A DNA stretch of 40,185 nucleotides from a virus. The notes beneath the pieces are model-generated. The model was not told the DNA's origin and ran no database searches. It saw only the letters and a list, made by a program, of their open reading frames with translations. Of the stretch, positions 30,372 through 40,029 are shown one piece after another (the first letter of the stretch is position 1; each line of letters opens with the position of its first letter). The stretch is from IMG/VR virus record IMGVR_UViG_3300018432_000025, positions 1-40,185 of that record; one strand, given 5' to 3'. A program made the position numbers and the translations under genes.

Positions 30372-30821
30372 TTACGCGATGCCGCCGGCGACGTCCTTGA
30401 CTTGCGCCAAGACGGAGCTGTCGGCGGTTTGCGGCTGCGAGCGCGTGCGGTACAGCTCGCAGATGCAGCCGTCGATGACCGCGTTCTGGTCGGCGCGATT
30501 GAGGCGCGAGAACACGTAGCGGCCCGTGGGCTTGAACATGTCCACGATCAGCAGCTTGTTGTCGGCGTCGCTGGCGCCCGCGGTGAAGGCCTCGGTCTCG
30601 GCCTCCTCGACCGGACTCGGGCTGCTGGTCGAAGACGCGGAGTTGCTAAAGCCCTCGGCTTGCAGCACGCTCGACGTGGTCACGTCGCCCAAGAGCCAAA
30701 TGAAGCGGCAGGCGTCATAGCCGGCCATGTCCACCACGGAGGTGTCCTGGTCGGACGTGCCGGCGACGACCGCGTTCTTGACGCGGATCGTTTTGACGAG
30801 ATCAGTGAGATGGCCGTTCAT
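30372..30821 (-). CDS. Structural protein next to major capsid (hypothetical)
   Basis: 149 aa, start MNGHLTDLVK, overlapping the upstream gene by four bases. Beta-rich with 'VVDMAGYDACRFIWLLGDV' and a Ser-rich insertion at about 58-70. Probably a virion protein of the head. No family recognised. Confidence 0.65.
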   Translation of the reverse strand: MNGHLTDLVKTIRVKNAVVAGTSDQDTSVVDMAGYDACRFIWLLGDVTTSSVLQAEGFSNSASSTSSPSPVEEAETEAFTAGASDADNKLLIVDMFKPTGRYVFSRLNRADQNAVIDGCICELYRTRSQPQTADSSVLAQVKDVAGGIA

Positions 30822-31060
30822 CGTTTCGTGGGCCTTTTGCGAATTGGTTTGGGAGTGGGCGTGGGCGTGGAGCAAGCACAGGCCGCCGGCTCCGAGAGGT
30901 TGATCGCCTCCGCGACGGCCGTTTCGATCCGCGGGGGCTCGACATACACCGCGCGACCGGCGGCGACGAGGCTTTGCTCCTCGCCGTCGCTCAGGCTCAG
31001 CGTGGCGCCAGCCGGCTGGTAGTAGCCCGGCCCGTAGCGAATCATCAGCAGTCGAATCAT
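30818..31060 (-). CDS. Small protein following the capsid gene
   Basis: 80 aa, start MIRLLMIRYGPGYYQPAG. The N-terminal half reads as a small beta unit with 'LSDGEEQSLVAAGRAVYVE', a pattern seen in small phage head genes. The C-terminus is Pro/Thr/Lys rich. Overlap of four bases with the next gene; 11 bases after the capsid stop. Confidence 0.65.
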   Translation of the reverse strand: MIRLLMIRYGPGYYQPAGATLSLSDGEEQSLVAAGRAVYVEPPRIETAVAEAINLSEPAACACSTPTPTPKPIRKRPTKR

Positions 31061-31071
31061 GGGGCCGCGGC

Positions 31072-32484
31072 TTAGGAGCTGGCTTGGACGAGGTGCTTGA
31101 CCGGGGCGGTGCCCGCGGTCAGCAGGTTGCCGTCGGCTCGCAAGAGCGCGATAAAGCCGTCCTGATCCTTGTCGCGGTAGCGCTCCTCGAGCCGGTAGAC
31201 GCGGACCTGGCGGACGCGGCGGATCTTGTAGCGGCTGAGCTGCCCATAGAGCAGCGTCTTGGCGTCGGCGGCCACGGAGTTGGCCATCGACTGATTGATG
31301 GCCAGCGGGCTGCCGTTGAGCGTGTCGGGCCGGTTGTTCGCCACGCCGCTCTGCCAGAGGTATTGGCCGTTGCCGTCCTTGAGCAAGCGGAGGGCGAGCA
31401 CGACGGCGTCGTGGCACATATAGCCCGCGCCGGTGCGGTAAGCGGGATCGACGCTGTGCTCGAGCTGGATCACCTCGTCGAAGTCGATCGCCGTGGCGCT
31501 GGCCGCGGTCACGCCCAGGGTGGACGCGGTGACGATGCCCTTGGGCTCGTTGGCGCCGGAGCCCAGCGTGCATTTGCGATTGATCGTGCGGCCCAGCCGC
31601 TCGCCCATGAAGGAGCCGAGGATCGAGGGCAGCTCGGTGAACGAGTCCTCGAACAGATAGTAGGGAACGAGGATGGCCTTCGAGCTGAAGGTGTAGGCGT
31701 TCCACTTCACGGCGCCGAAGCTGGGCAGCGGTCCGCCCGCATTGCTGTTGTCGATGTTGGCGTTCTCGCCGACTTGCTCGCCTTCGTTCGAGGTGTCGTC
31801 GGCGGTGGGCCAGCTCATCTCCTCGCCGCTCTGGGTATTGAGCGTATCGGCGACTTGGAGCAATCCGCCCCAGGCGAGCATGTTGATTTCGAGCTGCGTC
31901 ATAAACGACGACGGCACGAGCGCTCCGCCGGTGGCGTAGGTGAAGGCGCTCATCGCGGCCCGGCGCTCCGCCTCCTCGCGCGAACGCGAGTGGTGGGCCG
32001 AGCGATAGCTGGCCTGGATCTGGCGGACGTTCCGCGAGTCGCCCAGGTCGAGGATCAGCTCCCGCTGCCAGGGATGAATATTGCAACGCTGCATCGCCTG
32101 CACGTGCTCGTTGTCGAGCTGGCGGCCGAACTGAGCGCGGCAGAAGCCGGCGAGCGCCAAGGCCCGCGTCTCCTCATCGACCGTGCCGGCGTGGCGCGTG
32201 TCGGGCGTCGGCGCGGGCGGACTGAAGTCGGTCCGCGGAGGCGCCCCGCGCTGGCTGGCGTCTTGCTGCTCTTGGACGCGTGCGGCGCGGGCGGAGACTT
32301 CGGCCGCGGCGCGGGCCGCGTCCATCTGGGCGATGACCGCGTCGTAGTCGGCGTTGAGCTTCTCCCAGTTCTGCCGCTCCTCGTCGTCCTTCCACTTGCC
32401 GCCCTGGTCGGCATGGCGCTTGGCGAATTCCTTGATCTTGACGGCCAGCTCGTTGCGGCGCTCTTGGAGTTGTTGCAGTGTCAT
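31072..32484 (-). CDS. HK97-type major capsid protein
   Basis: 470 aa from MTLQQLQERR. The N-terminal 1-75 region is a coiled-coil delta-like domain (KIKEFAKRHAD...YDAVIAQMDAARAAAE), normally cut off by the prohead protease. The rest matches phage major capsid patterns (GGALVPSSFMTQLE, then NTQSGEEMSWP, LVPYYLFEDSFTELP and LGRTINRKCTLG). It follows the protease gene, as in HK97. Self-assembles into the icosahedral shell. Confidence 0.92.
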   Translation of the reverse strand: MTLQQLQERRNELAVKIKEFAKRHADQGGKWKDDEERQNWEKLNADYDAVIAQMDAARAAAEVSARAARVQEQQDASQRGAPPRTDFSPPAPTPDTRHAGTVDEETRALALAGFCRAQFGRQLDNEHVQAMQRCNIHPWQRELILDLGDSRNVRQIQASYRSAHHSRSREEAERRAAMSAFTYATGGALVPSSFMTQLEINMLAWGGLLQVADTLNTQSGEEMSWPTADDTSNEGEQVGENANIDNSNAGGPLPSFGAVKWNAYTFSSKAILVPYYLFEDSFTELPSILGSFMGERLGRTINRKCTLGSGANEPKGIVTASTLGVTAASATAIDFDEVIQLEHSVDPAYRTGAGYMCHDAVVLALRLLKDGNGQYLWQSGVANNRPDTLNGSPLAINQSMANSVAADAKTLLYGQLSRYKIRRVRQVRVYRLEERYRDKDQDGFIALLRADGNLLTAGTAPVKHLVQASS

Positions 32485-32716
32485 GGGCTTCGGTGAATTC
32501 CGGATTCGGAGTAGGGCCGGCGAGGACGGGCAAAAGAGAAACGCCGCGGTCCGCCGGCGACAGGGCAAGTCCAAAGGATGTCCCATCGCGGCAGACTGCG
32601 GCGTTTGCGGCCGCTCGGTCTGCGCATCATTTCGCAGGTGTTCGCTTCGATCTTACTGGCGTTTGACGGCGTGGCAATTAGCGCCGCCGCCCCAGCGCTG
32701 TACGCTACCGCGCAGG

Positions 32717-33391
32717 CTAGAAAACGCCCGCCGAGACCGCCACGGCGCGGGCCCGGACGGCCACCGCTTCGCCGCGGGAAGCCTCGCTCTGGCGGCTTTC
32801 TTTCCAGCGCTTGTGATCCGCCAGCAGCGCCTCGATGTCTTCAGCGGAGCGTCCCGAAACGTCCACCGAGGCGCCTTGGTAGGCCGGGAAGGTCACGGGC
32901 GCCACGTCGAGCAGATCGACGTCCTCGATCTGGCGAATGTCGGTCTCCTCCTCTTGAATCCAGACGACCCGCTTGGCCCAGAACGAGAAGCTCGAGCCGG
33001 TCACATCGCCCCGCTTAATGCTCGTCAGCGTGTCGCGCCCAGCCTGGGTGTCAGGCGGGTCGATCTCGTAGCGCAGGCCGGCGGCGTCGAGCGACAGCCG
33101 CAGCGTGCCGCTCTTGGTCCGCCCGAGGATCTGTGAGGGGTTGTGGTTGAACAGGCCCCGCACGTCGTGGGCCTCCTTCAGGGCGCGGTCGAAAGCGCCG
33201 GGCATGATCCGCTCGACGATGCGGCCGCACATGCCGCGGTAGAGTTCGTATTCCGTGCCAGCGTCGCCCGCGCGGTAGTAGACCGCGGCCACGCCGGTGA
33301 TCTTCTCGCCTTGGCCATCGGCGCGGGCCTCGGCGCGAATGGCCGCCGCGGCGGACGGGAGGAAGCGTCGTTCTGTGAGATTGGTGGTCAT
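32717..33391 (-). CDS. HK97-type prohead protease
   Basis: 224 aa. The likely catalytic His83 sits in GLFNHNPSQILG, and Ser133/134 in DVTGSSFSF, with the upstream ERIMPGAFDRAL characteristic of the family. It processes the capsid delta domain during maturation. It overlaps the portal gene by four bases. 232 bases separate it from the capsid gene and hold nothing convincing. Confidence 0.9.
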   Translation of the reverse strand: MTTNLTERRFLPSAAAAIRAEARADGQGEKITGVAAVYYRAGDAGTEYELYRGMCGRIVERIMPGAFDRALKEAHDVRGLFNHNPSQILGRTKSGTLRLSLDAAGLRYEIDPPDTQAGRDTLTSIKRGDVTGSSFSFWAKRVVWIQEEETDIRQIEDVDLLDVAPVTFPAYQGASVDVSGRSAEDIEALLADHKRWKESRQSEASRGEAVAVRARAVAVSAGVF

Positions 33392-34992
33392 GCGTTGATC
33401 TCGTAAAAGGTCATGAGGTCATCCACCGCCGCGGCCAGGTCCGCGGCGGTGTGCGTTTCGGCGGCCGTTCGCAGTGCGGCGAGGATCGGCCTGAGAATTT
33501 CGGCGGCGTCGGCCTCGGGCAGCAGCTCGGCCAACTCCTGGCGGTGCGAGGCCAGTCCGCCGTCAACCCACTCCAGGTAAGCCTTGGCGTTCCGCGACTT
33601 GTGCCGCGCTCGTGCGCCAAGGTTGTAAGTCCACCGCCGGCGGCGATGCTGGCGGCTCGACTCATCGGGCGGCGGTCCGCCCGTGTCCTGCGTGTCGGGA
33701 TCCTTGTTGCCCGAGGATCCGTCGTCGGCGTTGCCTGCGCCCGCCTGCTCGCTGTTGAGCTGGCTTTGCTGGCCCATGCCCGGCGCAACGAGCACCTCGT
33801 CGCCGCCCTCGAGCGGCTCCAGGTTCTCGGCGCGGCGGGCGTCGTTGGGCGTGAGGAATCGATTGCGGATGCCGATCGCGTAAGCCTGGTACCGGGCCGT
33901 GGTGTTGGTGCGCAAGAGGGCGTTCGTGTTGTGCTCGAAGTAGTGGCTGTCGCGGCGCCGCTCCGCGGGCGAGAGGAGCTTGGCCCAGCACTCCGCGCAG
34001 ATCTTGGCCAGCCACACGCCCAGCGTGCGATCGAGGTAGCTCTGGCGATCCTCCTCCTTGCTGGCGTAGCTCGTCCCGTCCTCGACGCCCAGGCGGCTGG
34101 GCGCGAGGTTGAAGTAGCGGGCCACGTCGCGGACCGACTCTTGGCGGGCCTCGATCATTTGCGAATCAGCCAGCGACGCTTGGGCCTCGTGAAACTTGGC
34201 GCCCTCGCGCAGCACCACGGTCTTGAACGGGTTCTCGGCGCCCTCGTAGGTCTTGCGGAAGCCCGCCTCCAGCTCGTCGCGGCGGCTCTTGTTGACCGCC
34301 GCCGGCAGCTCGAGGATGCCGCCCTTGCGTCCCCCGTGCTTGAAGAAGCGGGCCGCGAACTTGTGGGCGGCGAGGCCCGCGGCAATCTGCTCGCGGGACG
34401 CATCCACCAGGTCGCAGGGCACTTGGCTGAGGATCTTGGGCCGCTCGATCGCCAGCACTTCGTGCGGAAAGAAGACCTTCAGCTTGCCGTCGATCTCGCT
34501 GACGTAGACGAGCTGGCCGTTGTGCCGCTCGGGTCCGGTGCGATCGGGCAGCAGCGGATAGAGCCCCAGCGGATTGCCGGCCCCGTCCTGGTCGATCATG
34601 GCGTAGCCCTTGCCCCACAGCAGGGCGTAGCACATCAGCAGCTCCCAGAAGACGACGGCCGTCTGCTCGTCGTTGGCTTGCCGGCGGACCAGGTTATAGG
34701 CGACGTGATTGTCCGCTGACTCGCGATCCTTCTTGCCGACGCGCTGGTAGGCGTCGAGCGGCAAGGTCGCGATGTCCCCGGCGATCATGGTGACCGCTTG
34801 AAACACCGGCGGAAAGCTCAGCGCCTTGGCATGGTTGACCGGCACGCCCGCGTCGTTGTCGCGGGCGCCGCCGAATATCATCTCCCAGAGATTGGGATCG
34901 TTCAGGCTATATCGCGGATTCTCGGGCGTCGCGCGGAGCTGGAGCCCCGAAGCGAGCCGGCCGAAGGCGCGTTGAAACGAAGGCAGGACCAT
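33388..34992 (-). CDS. HK97-family portal protein
   Basis: 534 aa. 'FPPVFQAVTMIAGDIATLPLD' and 'LLMCYALLWGKGYAMI', followed by a wing/stem region and DVARYFNLAPSRLG (about 305-318), match the HK97 portal family. It forms the dodecameric DNA entry ring. The C-terminal region adds a basic stretch (RQHRRRRWTYN) and helices. One-base overlap with the small membrane gene upstream. Confidence 0.92.
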   Translation of the reverse strand: MVLPSFQRAFGRLASGLQLRATPENPRYSLNDPNLWEMIFGGARDNDAGVPVNHAKALSFPPVFQAVTMIAGDIATLPLDAYQRVGKKDRESADNHVAYNLVRRQANDEQTAVVFWELLMCYALLWGKGYAMIDQDGAGNPLGLYPLLPDRTGPERHNGQLVYVSEIDGKLKVFFPHEVLAIERPKILSQVPCDLVDASREQIAAGLAAHKFAARFFKHGGRKGGILELPAAVNKSRRDELEAGFRKTYEGAENPFKTVVLREGAKFHEAQASLADSQMIEARQESVRDVARYFNLAPSRLGVEDGTSYASKEEDRQSYLDRTLGVWLAKICAECWAKLLSPAERRRDSHYFEHNTNALLRTNTTARYQAYAIGIRNRFLTPNDARRAENLEPLEGGDEVLVAPGMGQQSQLNSEQAGAGNADDGSSGNKDPDTQDTGGPPPDESSRQHRRRRWTYNLGARARHKSRNAKAYLEWVDGGLASHRQELAELLPEADAAEILRPILAALRTAAETHTAADLAAAVDDLMTFYEINA

Positions 34993-35168
34993 TAAGCCTT
35001 CGGCTCCTCATAGCAGAGCAGGGCGGCGGCGAGGGCGACAAAGCCGGTCAGGATCAGGGCGACCCGCCAGTCGTAGCAGGCGACGCCGGCCAGGATTGCG
35101 GCCACCCCAGCCGCGAACACGGCGAGGCAACGCTGGTTGGAATCGAGCGCGGGCAGTTTTGGTTTCAT
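34992..35168 (-). CDS. Small two-TM membrane protein in the packaging operon
   Basis: 58 aa with two membrane segments (about 14-31 CLAVFAAGVAAILAGVA and 36-52). Its ATG overlaps the TerL stop (ATGA), and its own stop overlaps the portal start (TAATG). Translationally coupled on both sides. Function unknown; such small membrane genes are unusual between terminase and portal. Confidence 0.75.
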   Translation of the reverse strand: MKPKLPALDSNQRCLAVFAAGVAAILAGVACYDWRVALILTGFVALAAALLCYEEPKA

Positions 35169-36895
35169 ATCAACTCCACGGGGTTTCCAGGGCTGCCATC
35201 CTCGTCGCCGGCGCCGTCGCGGATGGCCAGGGCGGACGCCATGATCGCCGCCACGACGGCGTCGATCTTGAGGCGGGACTTCTTTTTGTTGGGCTTGATG
35301 TTGCCGGCCGGGTCGATGTCCACGACACAGTTGCCGACCATCCAGGCCGCGGCGGGATTGCCGCCGTGGCGGATCCTTCCGCTGGCGACCCGCCGCTCGA
35401 ACTCTTTGCTCGGCGTGTTGAGCGTGGCGTACCCCTGGCGGAACTCGATCACCGGCAGGCCGTCGTATTCGCCCAGCTCCGTCACGAGCTGGGAGGCATT
35501 CCACGGATCGTAGGCCACGGCCTGCACGCGAAGCGTGTCTTCGAGGCAGCCGGCGAAGCGCTCCGCGACGGGCTGGCCGCGCTCGTCGAGCACGACGCCC
35601 GAGATGTCGCGGCGAATCCAGGCATAGTCGATCGAGTTGCCGGTGGTCAGCGTGAGCCAGCCGTCCTTGGCCCACTGGCGAAGCGGCACGCGCCACGCCT
35701 CCTCGCGATCCTTGAGGTTGTCCGCCGGGAGGTAGAGCCGCCACGCCAAGGCGAGCAGCTCGCCGACCCACCAGGCGATCGCCAGCGCGGCGACGTCTTG
35801 CACCGTGGCCAGATCGAGCCCCAGCCAAACCTCCGTGCCTGCCTCGGGCCAGGCGTAACGCGGATCGCCGCAGGCGTCCCACGCGGCGCGGGAGAGCCAG
35901 GGATCCTCGCCGCAGTCCACCCAGCGGTTGCAGATGAACCGCTGGAACTCTCTGATCTTGCGCGGCGTCTGCTTCGCGGCGTCGCAGTTCTCCTGCAGCT
36001 TCTGCACATTTCCAAAGCCCTCGCGTAAGCCAGGGTTGGCCTCGAGCCAGCCTTCCGGATCGTCCCACTCTCGCTCGGGCGCCGCCTCAGCGATGAACGC
36101 GAAATGGGCCATCGAGTAGTGCTCGCCGTCGAGCAGCCGCTTGGCGTACTCGTACTCTTCGTAGCCCACCGAGTGCATGTCGTCGCCGGCGGTGGTGATG
36201 ATGAAAAAGAGCGGCTGCCGCCGGGCGATGTCGCCATAAATCAACGCGTTGAAAAACTCCTTGTCGCGCCAGCGGTGCAGCTCGTCCACAATCAGCAGAT
36301 GCGGGTTCTTGCCGTCCGCCGAGTCCGCGTCGGAGGCAATTGCCTCATACCAAGAGCCGGTGGCGTGATGGACGATTCGCTTTTGGCTGTCGATGCGCCT
36401 GAGGATCCGCGACAGGTGCGGGCTATCCTTCACGCAGCGGCTGGCCTTGCGGTAGATGATGCTTGCCTGGTCGCGATCGACCGCGGCGGAGTAGGCTTCG
36501 GCCTCCTCTTCGCCGTCGGCGCAGATCATGTAGGGCGGCAGGCCCGAGAGGACCGTGCTTTTGCCAGACTTCTTGCCGGTCGTCACGAAGGCGCGGTTGA
36601 ACCGGCGGCGCCCGTCGGGCCGCTTCCATCCGAAGATCGGGCCGAGCACGTCGCGATACCACCACTGGAGAAGCTCGAAAGGCTTCATTCCCGAGCCGGT
36701 CGCTTCGATCTCCTCGGCTGACTTGGGAACGCGGAGGAAGACTTCGTAAAAGGTTCGCACTCGCTCGGCGGCTGCGAAGTCCACCCGGCAGCCTTCGACC
36801 AGTGCGCGCTCGTCGTGCGGCCGCTCGATCGGCCAGGGCCAACCCGCGTTGCGTGCATCGATCTTGAGCTGTGCCAGGCTCTTCGCGTTTCTCAT
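35165..36895 (-). CDS. terL: Terminase large subunit (TerL)
   Basis: 576 aa DNA-packaging motor. The ATPase domain shows Walker A TTGKKSGKST (105-114), Walker B LLIVDE (200-205) and coupling motif ITTAG (233-237). The nuclease domain begins near GLDLATVQD, with the metal ligand Asp361. Family fit to the HK97/P27-associated TerL (Terminase_1 type). Four-base overlaps with TerS and the small membrane gene. Confidence 0.95.
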   Translation of the reverse strand: MRNAKSLAQLKIDARNAGWPWPIERPHDERALVEGCRVDFAAAERVRTFYEVFLRVPKSAEEIEATGSGMKPFELLQWWYRDVLGPIFGWKRPDGRRRFNRAFVTTGKKSGKSTVLSGLPPYMICADGEEEAEAYSAAVDRDQASIIYRKASRCVKDSPHLSRILRRIDSQKRIVHHATGSWYEAIASDADSADGKNPHLLIVDELHRWRDKEFFNALIYGDIARRQPLFFIITTAGDDMHSVGYEEYEYAKRLLDGEHYSMAHFAFIAEAAPEREWDDPEGWLEANPGLREGFGNVQKLQENCDAAKQTPRKIREFQRFICNRWVDCGEDPWLSRAAWDACGDPRYAWPEAGTEVWLGLDLATVQDVAALAIAWWVGELLALAWRLYLPADNLKDREEAWRVPLRQWAKDGWLTLTTGNSIDYAWIRRDISGVVLDERGQPVAERFAGCLEDTLRVQAVAYDPWNASQLVTELGEYDGLPVIEFRQGYATLNTPSKEFERRVASGRIRHGGNPAAAWMVGNCVVDIDPAGNIKPNKKKSRLKIDAVVAAIMASALAIRDGAGDEDGSPGNPVELI

Positions 36896-37326
36896 CCCAC
36901 GATTCCGAACCGAGCGAGCGGATCCTCGGGCTTGTCCTCGTTGCCCGTTCGCAGCCTCGACCTGGTTGCCGGGTCGAGGCCGAACTTGGAGGCCGCGCGT
37001 TCGAAGGCCGACCAGTAGCCGGTCACTGCGATCCGGACGTCTTTGTCGAAGGGATGCTCTTCAGCCGCCTTGGCCGCGCGACGGTAGAAGCCCCACATTT
37101 CGCAGAGGCTCCAGAGCATGGCCGTGTCGATCTGCTTTGCCACGCCCGAGCTGCCCAGCTCCTCGACGACCTGATCCCACAGCCAAGCGGCGTCGCCCGT
37201 CAAGCTCTCGGGGCGCATCGGTCTGCCGGCGGCTTTCGGCTCCGCTTCGGAGAGTGGGCGCTTGCCCGGGTTTCCCTCGAGCTTCTTCGTTTGCGTCGGT
37301 TTGGGCGGACGCCCGCGGGGGGCCAT
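36892..37326 (-). CDS. terS: Terminase small subunit (P27 family)
   Basis: 144 aa. 'RGRPPKPTQTKKLEGNPGKRPL' is typical for P27-type TerS, followed by 'LTGDAAWLWDQVVEEL' and ALWSLCEMWGFYRRA helices. It binds the packaging start site and recruits TerL. The HNH gene lies 92 bases upstream, matching cos-type HK97-like phages. Confidence 0.93.
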   Translation of the reverse strand: MAPRGRPPKPTQTKKLEGNPGKRPLSEAEPKAAGRPMRPESLTGDAAWLWDQVVEELGSSGVAKQIDTAMLWSLCEMWGFYRRAAKAAEEHPFDKDVRIAVTGYWSAFERAASKFGLDPATRSRLRTGNEDKPEDPLARFGIVG

Positions 37327-37418
37327 TGGAAAACCTCTGAATTTCGCGAAAATTCACGCGCGCGGGAGCGACGGTCTACGGCAAAACGCTTTGCCAGTTT
37401 TTCACCCCCCCCCTGCCG

Positions 37419-37712
37419 TCAGCCGCCGCGGGCTGTCTTGGTGTCGTGGCAGCTCTTGCAGAGTGGCTGCCAGTTAGTGACGTCCCAGAACAGCTCGAGA
37501 TCGCCGCGGTGGGGAGTCTTGTGATCGACGATCGTTGCCTCGATCACTCGGCCCTGTCGATCGCAATCGACGCAGAGGGGATGCTCGCTAAGGTACTGGG
37601 CACGTGCCTTGCGCCATTGGCGGTCGTAGCCTCGTTGGCAGGATGTGCCACGCTGCATCTGACCGACGGCCTTGGGCTTGCTCGGTTGGTAGGTGGCCGG
37701 CCGCTTGGGCAT
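37419..37712 (-). CDS. HNH endonuclease
   Basis: 97 aa. CVDCDRQGRVIEATIVDHKTPH, split here by fold, then NWQPLCKSCHDTKT gives the two Cys pairs and the catalytic His of HNH (DH in VDHKTP). Located directly before TerS, as in HK97-like phages where HNH helps DNA cleavage during packaging. Its start shares one base with the upstream gene. Confidence 0.92.
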   Translation of the reverse strand: MPKRPATYQPSKPKAVGQMQRGTSCQRGYDRQWRKARAQYLSEHPLCVDCDRQGRVIEATIVDHKTPHRGDLELFWDVTNWQPLCKSCHDTKTARGG

Positions 37713-38113
37713 TAGGGATCTTCTTCCAACACCTCGTCGTCGATCTGCACAACATCGAGCAGCACAACGTGCACGCCGTGCCTATCGGTGTCATAGGTCC
37801 AACGAAAGATCGCTTTGTGCTGCTCGACCTGGTTGGGCTTGGGATGGGCTGAGCCAATGATGGGTGTGTCCTCTTCCTCCATCTGCCAGGTGAGCAGTCC
37901 ACTGGTAGCGTGGATGGTCACACCATTCGTATTCAGCACGTCTTGGGCTGAGCGGCTGTTGATGGCCTGGCCGGTCCTCACGTCCTTGAGTGTGAGGGTC
38001 ATAGAGTCGATGTCTGCGAGCGGGATAGCCGTGCCATCCTCATCTTGCAGCGTGGCTCGATAGATCGGGGTTGATCCCTCGGCGATACGCCTTTCCTCTT
38101 GTGTTAGGGCCAT
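37712..38113 (-). CDS. Hypothetical beta-rich protein, baseplate-like
   Basis: 133 aa from MALTQEERRI; the ATG overlaps the stop of the upstream gene (TGATG). 'PIYRATLQDEDGTAIPLADIDSMTLTLKD' and the later 'WQMEEEDTPII' resemble phage baseplate/upper-baseplate domains that describe a small Ig-like beta fold. Structural role is likely. Confidence 0.6.
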   Translation of the reverse strand: MALTQEERRIAEGSTPIYRATLQDEDGTAIPLADIDSMTLTLKDVRTGQAINSRSAQDVLNTNGVTIHATSGLLTWQMEEEDTPIIGSAHPKPNQVEQHKAIFRWTYDTDRHGVHVVLLDVVQIDDEVLEEDP

Positions 38114-38328
38114 CAGCAGCACATCCCGTTGAGCAGCTCCTCACTGGAGAACGTCGGAGCCAAGAGGGTTTCATTAGTAAGTGTGGCCGAGCTAAGTGAT
38201 TCAGTGGCGAACGCTGGAGCCAACAGCTCCTCGTCACAAAAGCTGATAACTCGGGCCGGGGGCGGCGGTGTCTCGTCGCCCTGGCCGAAGCCGGTAAACC
38301 AAAGGAGTATTTGCCAAGCGGCGTGCAT
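38113..38328 (-). CDS. Small hypothetical protein with internal repeat
   Basis: 71 aa. Repeats EELLAPAF..ESL and NETLLAPTF..EEL, two imperfect copies of about 17 residues. A short hydrophobic start (MHAAWQILLWFTG) could be a signal or membrane anchor. Function unknown. Confidence 0.5.
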   Translation of the reverse strand: MHAAWQILLWFTGFGQGDETPPPPARVISFCDEELLAPAFATESLSSATLTNETLLAPTFSSEELLNGMCC

Positions 38329-38337
38329 GGGTGGGCC

Positions 38338-39999
38338 TTAGTCCACTTCGATATAGACGAGCCAGCCCGCGGCCTTCACGGCTCCCGATAGCTCAAGATT
38401 CAGGAGCGTGTTGGCTGCCGTCTCGAAGTGGCCGACCGGGGAAAACGGGGCCGAGAAGCCAGTCTGAGCCGTCAGATCGATTTGGCCCGTAAGAGCCGTC
38501 CCTGCTGCCCCGCTCTCAAATCGCACCGTCACGGTTCCCGAGGCGACGATCACGCAGGAGAGAACGCGAAGCTTCTTGCTCGCCACCGCGGCCACGATCG
38601 TGTTGTCGCCGCTCGACGAGGCATTGATGACGGCGAATTTGGGCGTGACCTCATCATTGCCGGACTGCATGGCCGCCGAGTCGAGGGCCGCGACCGATCG
38701 CAGCTTTCGCTCCTTCGTCATGCGAAGAGCGCCGGCGTCCCCTTCGTCCACCAGGTCGGTCGAGTCGTCGTCGCACTGGGCGCCAATGACGGCCACCTTC
38801 GACGTGCCGGGCGTGAACGCCGCATCGTCCGTGAAGATGCAATCGTCGATGAGCTGCAAAGCCGTCAGGGCCGAGCCATCGACCTGCACGGCGAACGTGC
38901 CGCCGTTGACCACAAATCCGTGGCCTGAAGAGTTCATCGCCCACGCGCGCGCCGTAGCCGATTCATAGCCCCCGATTGCGTACATGTGAAGATCGCCGAC
39001 CGTCAAGCCGCCGGAAAGCTTCACCACATCATCGAGCGTTGTCAGCGCAACCACCGCTGGATCGTTGGAGGCGAGCGTGACGCGAGGGGTGCTAGCCCCC
39101 ACGGAGCCAGCGCCCGCCGTGATGCCCGCCTGGCCGGCGATCAGGTTCACCTTCGCCCGATCGGACTCGTCCCAATCGTCAAGGACGCCAAGAGATGCGG
39201 CGATGGCCGCGCTGTTGGCCTCGGTCATGTTGAGATTGGCGGCCGTGGCCTGCGCCGCCGTCACCGTGCCGGTCACCGTCACCGTGTTGCCAACGACCGT
39301 ACGGAGCTGGCCCGATGCATCAAGGGACAGGGCCGCATAGTCGCCGTCGGTGTCGGCGCCGGAAGTCGGCGTATCGCGTCGCACGCCGAGCATGAAGACG
39401 CCGACGTCGCCGCTGGCGTGCGCTGCATCTTCGGCCTTGCCCAGCGAGGTGGCCGCCGTGCCGGGGATCACCGACAAGACGTCGGCTTGGATCTCGTTTC
39501 CGCTGATCGCGTTGTCGAGCGTTTCAACGGCGGCCTGAATCGCGGCGAGGGCCGTGTTTGCGGTCGTTTGATTGTCCGCCGTGGCGGCGCCCGTCGGCAG
39601 GCTGATTGTGCCCGAAATGTTGGTGATGCTCCACGTGCCGCTCTGCGTCGCAGCCACCGTGCCATCGACGGTGATCGAGCTGCCGTTGTCGTCGATCGAG
39701 AGCAAGCCGGTGGAATCGCTGGCGATCGTGACGCGCAGCGACGACGCTTCGACCCCGCCTCCCGTCACCGTCAGCGCTGCGTTGGTCACCGCCCAGGACG
39801 ATCCGGTCTGCGGCTGAACGGGCAGGCCGCTCGTCGGCGTGACGTGCTGAATCGTGTCGGCCGAGCCGCTGCCGGCGACGCTGGTGGCGAAGACCATGCC
39901 GCCGACGGGATGCTCGTTGCCGCTCGCGTCGAGCAGGCACAGCACCTGCGCGTACTCTTCGTTGCCTTCGTACCGATAGACTTTTGCCGTCGTGGTCAT
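38338..39999 (-). CDS. Large virion-like structural protein
   Basis: 553 aa, rich in Thr, Ala, Val and Asp. Segments such as SVIPGTAATSLGKAEDAAH, GVRRDTPTSGADTDGDYA and LDASGQLRTVVG are typical of extended structural proteins found in planctomycete and environmental phages. The C-terminus is a beta-sandwich-like end (IVASGTVTVRFESG to WLVYIEVD). Probably a fibre or decoration protein; I cannot assign a family. Confidence 0.65.
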   Translation of the reverse strand: MTTTAKVYRYEGNEEYAQVLCLLDASGNEHPVGGMVFATSVAGSGSADTIQHVTPTSGLPVQPQTGSSWAVTNAALTVTGGGVEASSLRVTIASDSTGLLSIDDNGSSITVDGTVAATQSGTWSITNISGTISLPTGAATADNQTTANTALAAIQAAVETLDNAISGNEIQADVLSVIPGTAATSLGKAEDAAHASGDVGVFMLGVRRDTPTSGADTDGDYAALSLDASGQLRTVVGNTVTVTGTVTAAQATAANLNMTEANSAAIAASLGVLDDWDESDRAKVNLIAGQAGITAGAGSVGASTPRVTLASNDPAVVALTTLDDVVKLSGGLTVGDLHMYAIGGYESATARAWAMNSSGHGFVVNGGTFAVQVDGSALTALQLIDDCIFTDDAAFTPGTSKVAVIGAQCDDDSTDLVDEGDAGALRMTKERKLRSVAALDSAAMQSGNDEVTPKFAVINASSSGDNTIVAAVASKKLRVLSCVIVASGTVTVRFESGAAGTALTGQIDLTAQTGFSAPFSPVGHFETAANTLLNLELSGAVKAAGWLVYIEVD

Positions 40000-40029
40000 C
40001 GCCCTGCCCCTTGTTAGTTCTCGCCTCGC

